64,000 nt of DNA from the NCBI RefSeq assembly GCF_039729015.1, contig NZ_CP155792.1:1946001-2010000 (forward strand), given 5' to 3'. Position 1 is the first letter of the stretch. Every line of letters begins with the position of its first letter. Position numbers and translations under genes: made by a program. Under the pieces are notes generated by a model. It ran no database searches. It was not told the origin of the DNA and was given only the letters and a program-made list of their open reading frames with translations. Shown here in pieces: positions 60,351 to 64,000 of the stretch. The stretch comes from Blastococcus sp. HT6-30. Its GTDB lineage: Bacteria > Actinomycetota > Actinomycetes > Mycobacteriales > Geodermatophilaceae.

Positions 60351-61187
60351 TCAGCTGCCCGGGCGGAACGGGTTGCGACCCGGCCGGAACAGCGTCTCCT
60401 GCGCGAAGCTGGCGGCCAGCACGCCGCTGGGTGTGGTGATCGAGCCGGTGTACCAGCCCCGCCCGCCGGAGACCGTGCGCGGGACCATGTCCATGAGCAC
60501 CCAGTCGTCGAGCCGGGCGTGCCGGTGGAACCAGACCGCGTGGTCCAGGCTCGGGCCCGGCGCGGCCTCGTCCTCGGGCAGCGCCGAGAGCCCGGTGCCG
60601 ATGTCGGACAGGTAGGTCAGCACGCAGGCGTGCACCAGCGGGTCGTCGGGCAGGGCGACCGTGGACCGGGCCCAGAACCGGGTGGGCCGGTGCGCCGCCG
60701 GGAACGGCTGCTCGGGCCGGCGGGCCGCCATGGAGAACAGCCGCGGCAGGTCGAACCGGGGCAGCGCGTCCGGCGCCTCGACGGTCGGCGTCTCCTGCAC
60801 CTGCTGGTCGGGCCCCGGCCCGGGCACCGAGAAGGAGGCGGACATGCTGAAGATGACGTCGCCGCCCTGGACGGCGACCACCCGGCGGGCCGAGAAGGAC
60901 CCGCCGTCGCGGTCCCGGTCGACCCGGAAGATGGTCGGGCGAGCGGCGTCCCCGCTGCGCAGGAAGTACCCGTGCAGCGAGTGCGGGAGCCGGTCGGCGC
61001 CCAGGGTGCGGCCGGCCGCGTACAGCGCCTGGGCGGCCACCTGACCGCCGTACAGCGGGAACGGGTCGGTGAACAGCAGGGTGCTGCGGTAGAGGTCCCG
61101 GTCGATCTCTTCCAGCGCCAGGACGTCGAGCACGCTCGGCCCGGCTCCGGATCGGTCCTCGCCGCTACCGGCCGCCACGGATCCCAC
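60351..61187 (-). CDS. Acyl-CoA thioesterase II (TesB-like)
   Basis: A 278-residue double-hotdog thioesterase. The first hotdog has LYGGQVAAQALYAAGRTL and HSLHGYFLRSGD with the catalytic-aspartate region; the second has SLDHAVWFHRHARLDDWVLMDM and GVLAASFAQETLFR, the classical TesB C-terminal block. It hydrolyses medium and long acyl-CoAs. The best start is GTG 61187, only six bases after a TANNNT -10 box, implying a leaderless transcript; GTG 61178 is an alternative. No neighbour suggests a special substrate. Confidence 0.9.
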   Translation of the reverse strand: MGSVAAGSGEDRSGAGPSVLDVLALEEIDRDLYRSTLLFTDPFPLYGGQVAAQALYAAGRTLGADRLPHSLHGYFLRSGDAARPTIFRVDRDRDGGSFSARRVVAVQGGDVIFSMSASFSVPGPGPDQQVQETPTVEAPDALPRFDLPRLFSMAARRPEQPFPAAHRPTRFWARSTVALPDDPLVHACVLTYLSDIGTGLSALPEDEAAPGPSLDHAVWFHRHARLDDWVLMDMVPRTVSGGRGWYTGSITTPSGVLAASFAQETLFRPGRNPFRPGS

Positions 61188-61193
61188 GCCGGG

Positions 61194-61199
61194 ACAGTA
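61194..61199 (-). promoter_or_regulatory. -10 box for a leaderless TesB transcript
   Basis: On the minus strand TACTGT fits TANNNT and ends six bases before GTG 61187, with no ribosome site between. Confidence 0.5.
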
Positions 61200-61357
61200 A
61201 CCGCAGTCCCCCGCCGCCCCGGGCGAGCGGGCCAGCCGACCGGGCGCGGTGATCACCGGGCTCTGTACCGTCGTCCGCGCGCAGCGGCCGCACACCGGCC
61301 GGGGACGACGGGCCGGTCGGTACAGCGGTCGCCGGGGCGACCGGGAGCGGAGCAGCG

Positions 61358-62221
61358 ATGAGCGAGCCACGGCGGAACGGCGACGGGCGCCCGCCCCGCA
61401 AGCGGACACCGCGGATCGGGGAGGTCGTCCGCACCTCCTGGATCACCCCGCACATGGTCCGCGTCGTGCTCGGCGGCGAAGGCCTCGCCGGTTTCCCGGA
61501 CGGCGAGTTCACCGACCGCTACGTGAAGCTGATGTTCCCGCCGGCGGACGCGACGTACGCCGTTCCCTACGACGTCGAGCAGCTGCGCGCCGAGCTCCCG
61601 GCCGACCAGTGGCCGGTCACCCGCACGTACACGGTCCGGGCCTGGGACGCGGCGGCCGGTGAGCTGACCATCGACTTCGTCCACCACGGCGACGAGGGGA
61701 TCGCCGGGCCCTGGGCCGCCGCGGCCCGCCCCGGCGACCGGATCCAGTTCATGGGCCCCGGTGGCGCCTACGCGCCGCGGCCGGATGCCGACTGGCACCT
61801 GCTCGCGGGGGACGAGGCCGCCCTGCCCGCGATCGCCGCGACCCTCGACCGGCTGCCCGCCGGCGCCCGGGCGCTGGTGTTCGTCGAGGTGGCCGGGCCC
61901 GAGGAGGAGCAGACCGACCTCGCCACCGGGACCGGCGTGGAGCTGCGCTGGCTGCACCGGAACGGCACCGAGCCGGGATCGGCGCTGGTCGACGCCGTCC
62001 GCGCCGTTCCGCTGCCGCCTGGCGACGGGCACGTGTTCGTGCACGGCGAGGCCTACGCGGTCCGGGAGCTGCGCCGGCACCTGCGCGCGGAGCGGGGCCT
62101 GGACCCGGCGTGGACGTCGGTCTCCGGCTACTGGCGGCGGGGTGACACCGAGGACGGCTGGCAGTCGACCAAGCGGCAGTGGAATGCCGCCATCGAGGCC
62201 GAGGACGCCGCCGGCCGCTGA
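61358..62221 (+). CDS. Siderophore-interacting FAD/NADPH flavoprotein (ViuB/Mxr-like)
   Basis: A 287-residue ferric-siderophore reductase. FAD-binding domain 1 covers about residues 20-130, with the RxYTxR motif as RTYTVRAW, and DFVHHGDEGIAGPWAAAARPGD. The NADPH/NADH domain follows (HLLAGDEAALPAIAATLDRL) and ends with SGYWRRGDTEDGWQ, the C-terminal signature of this family. It releases iron from siderophores in the cytoplasm. ATG 61358 follows GGAGCGGAGC. It is divergent from TesB; no siderophore genes are present in this window. Confidence 0.92.
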   Translation: MSEPRRNGDGRPPRKRTPRIGEVVRTSWITPHMVRVVLGGEGLAGFPDGEFTDRYVKLMFPPADATYAVPYDVEQLRAELPADQWPVTRTYTVRAWDAAAGELTIDFVHHGDEGIAGPWAAAARPGDRIQFMGPGGAYAPRPDADWHLLAGDEAALPAIAATLDRLPAGARALVFVEVAGPEEEQTDLATGTGVELRWLHRNGTEPGSALVDAVRAVPLPPGDGHVFVHGEAYAVRELRRHLRAERGLDPAWTSVSGYWRRGDTEDGWQSTKRQWNAAIEAEDAAGR

Positions 62222-62373
62222 CCGTCACCCGCTCCCGGGCGGCGGGGCGAGGAGGCGCTCACGGGCCCACCGGCCGCGAGCGCTCCGCCGGCGAGCACGG
62301 TGACGACCACGAGGTCCGGGGCGTAACACAACCGTCGTGCCTGGTCGGGGCGCCGGCGGGTAGGCGTGAGGCC

Positions 62374-63906
62374 ATGGACTCCTCCCCCCAGCTCACGACC
62401 GCCACCCGCGACGAGCTCCTGCGCCTGGCCCGCGAGCACGGGATCCCCGGCCGGAGCCGGATGAGCAAGGAGGAGCTGGTCGCCGCGCTACGGCAGCGGG
62501 AACGGCCCGCGGCGCAGCTCGGAACCGGGCGCCCGGGGTCCGGCCGGCGGCGGATCGGCTCGCGGGTGGACGCCTTCCGTCTGCTCGCCGAGGCCCGGGC
62601 AGCGGGCGAGATGGTGCCGGTGCCCCGCATGCTGACCGGCAACGACCGCCGGATCCACGTCCGCGAGACGGTGCGCGAGGACCACGGGACCCGGATCGCC
62701 AGCCACGACGTCGAGGCCCAGGAGAAGTTCGACAAACTCGCCCGGTCGGTCTTCCAGTTCTTCCGCGGTACCGCCCTGCTCTTCTACCGCGACCTGGTCG
62801 GCGAGGACGCCCGCATGCCCACGGTGCTCGCCCTCGGCGACGTCCACCCGGGCAACTTCGGGGTGATGCCGAGTGCGGACGACGTCCCGATCTTCGGGGT
62901 CAACGACTTCGACGACGCCTTCTACGCCCCCTTCACCTGGGACCTCAAGCGCGGTGCGGTCGGCTTCCTGCTCGGCGCGGGCGAGAAGGGCGGGCAGGGC
63001 CCCGCGAAGCAGCGCGCCATCGCCCGCCGGTTCGTCCACGGCTACGTCTCGGGCATCGCCTCCTACGCCGCCGCCGCCACCGAGGACTCCGAGCAGCTCC
63101 GGCTGGACAACGCCCCGCCACTGATCGCCGACCTCATCGCCGGTGCGCTCGAGGTGAGCCGGGCCGACTGGCTGGCCGGCCTCCTGGACGACGCGCGCAG
63201 CGGCTTCCGCACCGACGACGAGGTGGTGCCGGTCAGCAGCCGCCGCGTCGAGTTCCAGCAGATCGTCGACCGGTACGTCGCCGACAACGAGGTGCCGGTG
63301 CCCGAGCGGGCCGGCCGGATGCGGGTGAAGGACGTCGCCGAGCGCAAGGGCGCGGGCACCGCCTCCCTCGGCCTGACCCGCTTCTTCGTCCTGATCGAGG
63401 GGCCGCGCGCCGACGGGACCGACGACCTCCTCCTGGAGTTCAAGCAGGCCCGCCGGTCTGCGCTCGACGGCGTGGTCCCGCCCTCGGACTACCGCATGGA
63501 CGGCCTGGCCGACCGGATCCGGCACGCCCAGCGGGTGCACCTGGTGGACGGCGACGTCTTCTACGGCAGCGTGGACATCGACGGCCGCAGCTTCATGGTG
63601 CGCGAGCGCGCGCCCTTCCGGGACTCGATCAGCCTGGGCAAGCTCTCCGGCCGCGAGTGGAAGGAGTACGCCGAGATCTGCGGCCGGGTGCTCGCGCACA
63701 CGCACGCCATGTCCGACGACACCGGGAACGTCGACTACGACGTGGAGCCCGCGATCCTCGACGCGATCGGAGGCCGGGACCTGTTCGTCGACGACGTCCT
63801 GCGGTTCGCCGAGGAGGCGGCCGCCCGGGTCCGGCAGGACCACGAGCACTTCGTCGCCGACCACGCGCTCGGCGCCTTCCGGAGCGTCGACGTCGTCTAC
63901 CGCTGA
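62374..63906 (+). CDS. DUF2252 protein-kinase-fold-like protein
   Basis: A 510-residue member of the DUF2252 family. The N-terminal 45 residues look like a SAP/Rho-N-type small helical motif (SKEELVAALRQR). The core has LGDVHPGNFGVM, similar to the catalytic loop HxDxxxxN of aminoglycoside phosphotransferase-like folds, and NDFDDAFYAPFTWDLKR, resembling the DFD metal-binding motif. Function is uncharacterised. ATG 62374 is seven bases after TAGGCG, a poor -10 box, so the transcript may be leaderless. No signal peptide. Confidence 0.9.
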   Translation: MDSSPQLTTATRDELLRLAREHGIPGRSRMSKEELVAALRQRERPAAQLGTGRPGSGRRRIGSRVDAFRLLAEARAAGEMVPVPRMLTGNDRRIHVRETVREDHGTRIASHDVEAQEKFDKLARSVFQFFRGTALLFYRDLVGEDARMPTVLALGDVHPGNFGVMPSADDVPIFGVNDFDDAFYAPFTWDLKRGAVGFLLGAGEKGGQGPAKQRAIARRFVHGYVSGIASYAAAATEDSEQLRLDNAPPLIADLIAGALEVSRADWLAGLLDDARSGFRTDDEVVPVSSRRVEFQQIVDRYVADNEVPVPERAGRMRVKDVAERKGAGTASLGLTRFFVLIEGPRADGTDDLLLEFKQARRSALDGVVPPSDYRMDGLADRIRHAQRVHLVDGDVFYGSVDIDGRSFMVRERAPFRDSISLGKLSGREWKEYAEICGRVLAHTHAMSDDTGNVDYDVEPAILDAIGGRDLFVDDVLRFAEEAAARVRQDHEHFVADHALGAFRSVDVVYR

Positions 63907-64000
63907 CCGCTGCCCGGGGACCCGTCCACGGCGGCCGCGGCGTCGTCCCCGGCGACGTCCCCGGGGAACCCCTCGGCGTCGGCGGACTGCGGCCGGGCGC
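63898..64000 (-). CDS. C-terminal end of an unidentified minus-strand gene (incomplete)
   Basis: From the right edge, one minus-strand frame reads ARPQSADAEGFPGDVAGDDA and ends with GSGQR and TAG at 63898-63900, overlapping the end of the DUF2252 gene by nine bases. Nearly all codons end in G or C, as in true genes here, and the other two frames are arginine/proline-rich. Only about 33 residues of a disordered tail are visible, so no family can be given. Confidence 0.35.

Noticed and set aside
1-64000. CRISPR arrays, insertion sequences, tRNA or rRNA genes, phage integration sites
   Set aside because: I found no regularly spaced repeats, transposase or integrase motifs, terminal inverted repeats, tRNA cloverleaf with TTCRANY arm, or rRNA segments anywhere in the window.

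Overview
The window is extremely GC-rich with strongly GC-biased third codon positions, frequent GTG starts, genes overlapping by ATGA/GTGA/TGATG, and several genes whose start codon sits 6-7 nt after a TANNNT -10 box (leaderless style). All of this fits a high-GC actinobacterium. The gene content feels like Geodermatophilaceae (Blastococcus/Geodermatophilus/Modestobacter type), but that is inference from general knowledge and no marker gene in the window proves it. I see no rRNA, tRNA, IS element, CRISPR array or prophage.

Layout. Positions 1-4830 are a decayed region: the 3' end of a cyclopropane-fatty-acid-synthase-like gene, an intact NAD-dependent epimerase, a PEP-hydrolase-like gene broken by three frameshifts, further frameshifted or truncated remnants, and an intact MFS transporter. 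Positions 4931-11442 form an oxygenase block: a Baeyer-Villiger-type flavoprotein monooxygenase (BVMO) with an alpha/beta hydrolase, then a second flavin monooxygenase divergent from a GAF-domain regulator. Positions 11581-16406 hold a methyltransferase, a phospholipase D-like protein, a YihY/BrkB membrane protein and a TrpB-like PLP enzyme. Positions 16603-20279 are an AraC-type regulator divergent from a second BVMO and an HSL-type esterase, an arrangement like mycobacterial virS-mymA-lipR. Positions 20470-24139 carry a remnant with its terminator, a 26-codon micro-ORF, a large PAS/GAF/SpoIIE phosphatase and an isochorismatase remnant.

The centre (24158-43041) is a purine-nitrogen scavenging region of three transcription units. 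Unit 1 is acetamidase/formamidase plus an AtzH-amidase fusion. Unit 2 is ten genes with no noncoding base between them: uraD, HIU hydrolase, urate oxidase, allantoinase, ureidoglycine/alanine-glyoxylate aminotransferase, allantoate amidohydrolase, an RpiR regulator, xanthine-dehydrogenase-like FAD and [2Fe-2S]-molybdopterin subunits, and a guanine-deaminase-like enzyme. Unit 3 is an NMT1-type ABC importer, an adenosine-deaminase-like enzyme and an IPNS-type 2-oxoglutarate oxygenase. Together they would import a base, deaminate and oxidise it to urate, and open and degrade the ring to ammonia and glyoxylate-level products. Directly upstream of each unit is the same composite element, GAAAC-N7-TCCTA, which I propose is the promoter/operator of a common regulator, possibly the RpiR protein encoded inside unit 2.

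The right third (43054-64000) is mostly housekeeping or accessory: an HpcH/HpaI aldolase, an SRPBCC protein preceded by a perfect GGGTAGCGCTACCC palindrome, a SNF2 helicase, a luciferase-like oxidoreductase, a divergent cold-shock-like protein, a PlsC acyltransferase next to a patatin lipase, a zinc-type dehydrogenase, a frameshifted SMP-30 gene, an AhpD-like protein, an asparaginase with a PuuE/HpPgdA-type deacetylase, a degenerate RelA/SpoT-hydrolase-like protein, a serA remnant, a TauE/SafE permease, enoyl-CoA hydratase, phosphofructokinase, TesB thioesterase, a siderophore-interacting flavoprotein and a DUF2252 protein. At least seven broken or truncated genes occur. Some single-base shifts could be sequencing or assembly errors, but the truncated remnants look like real decay.
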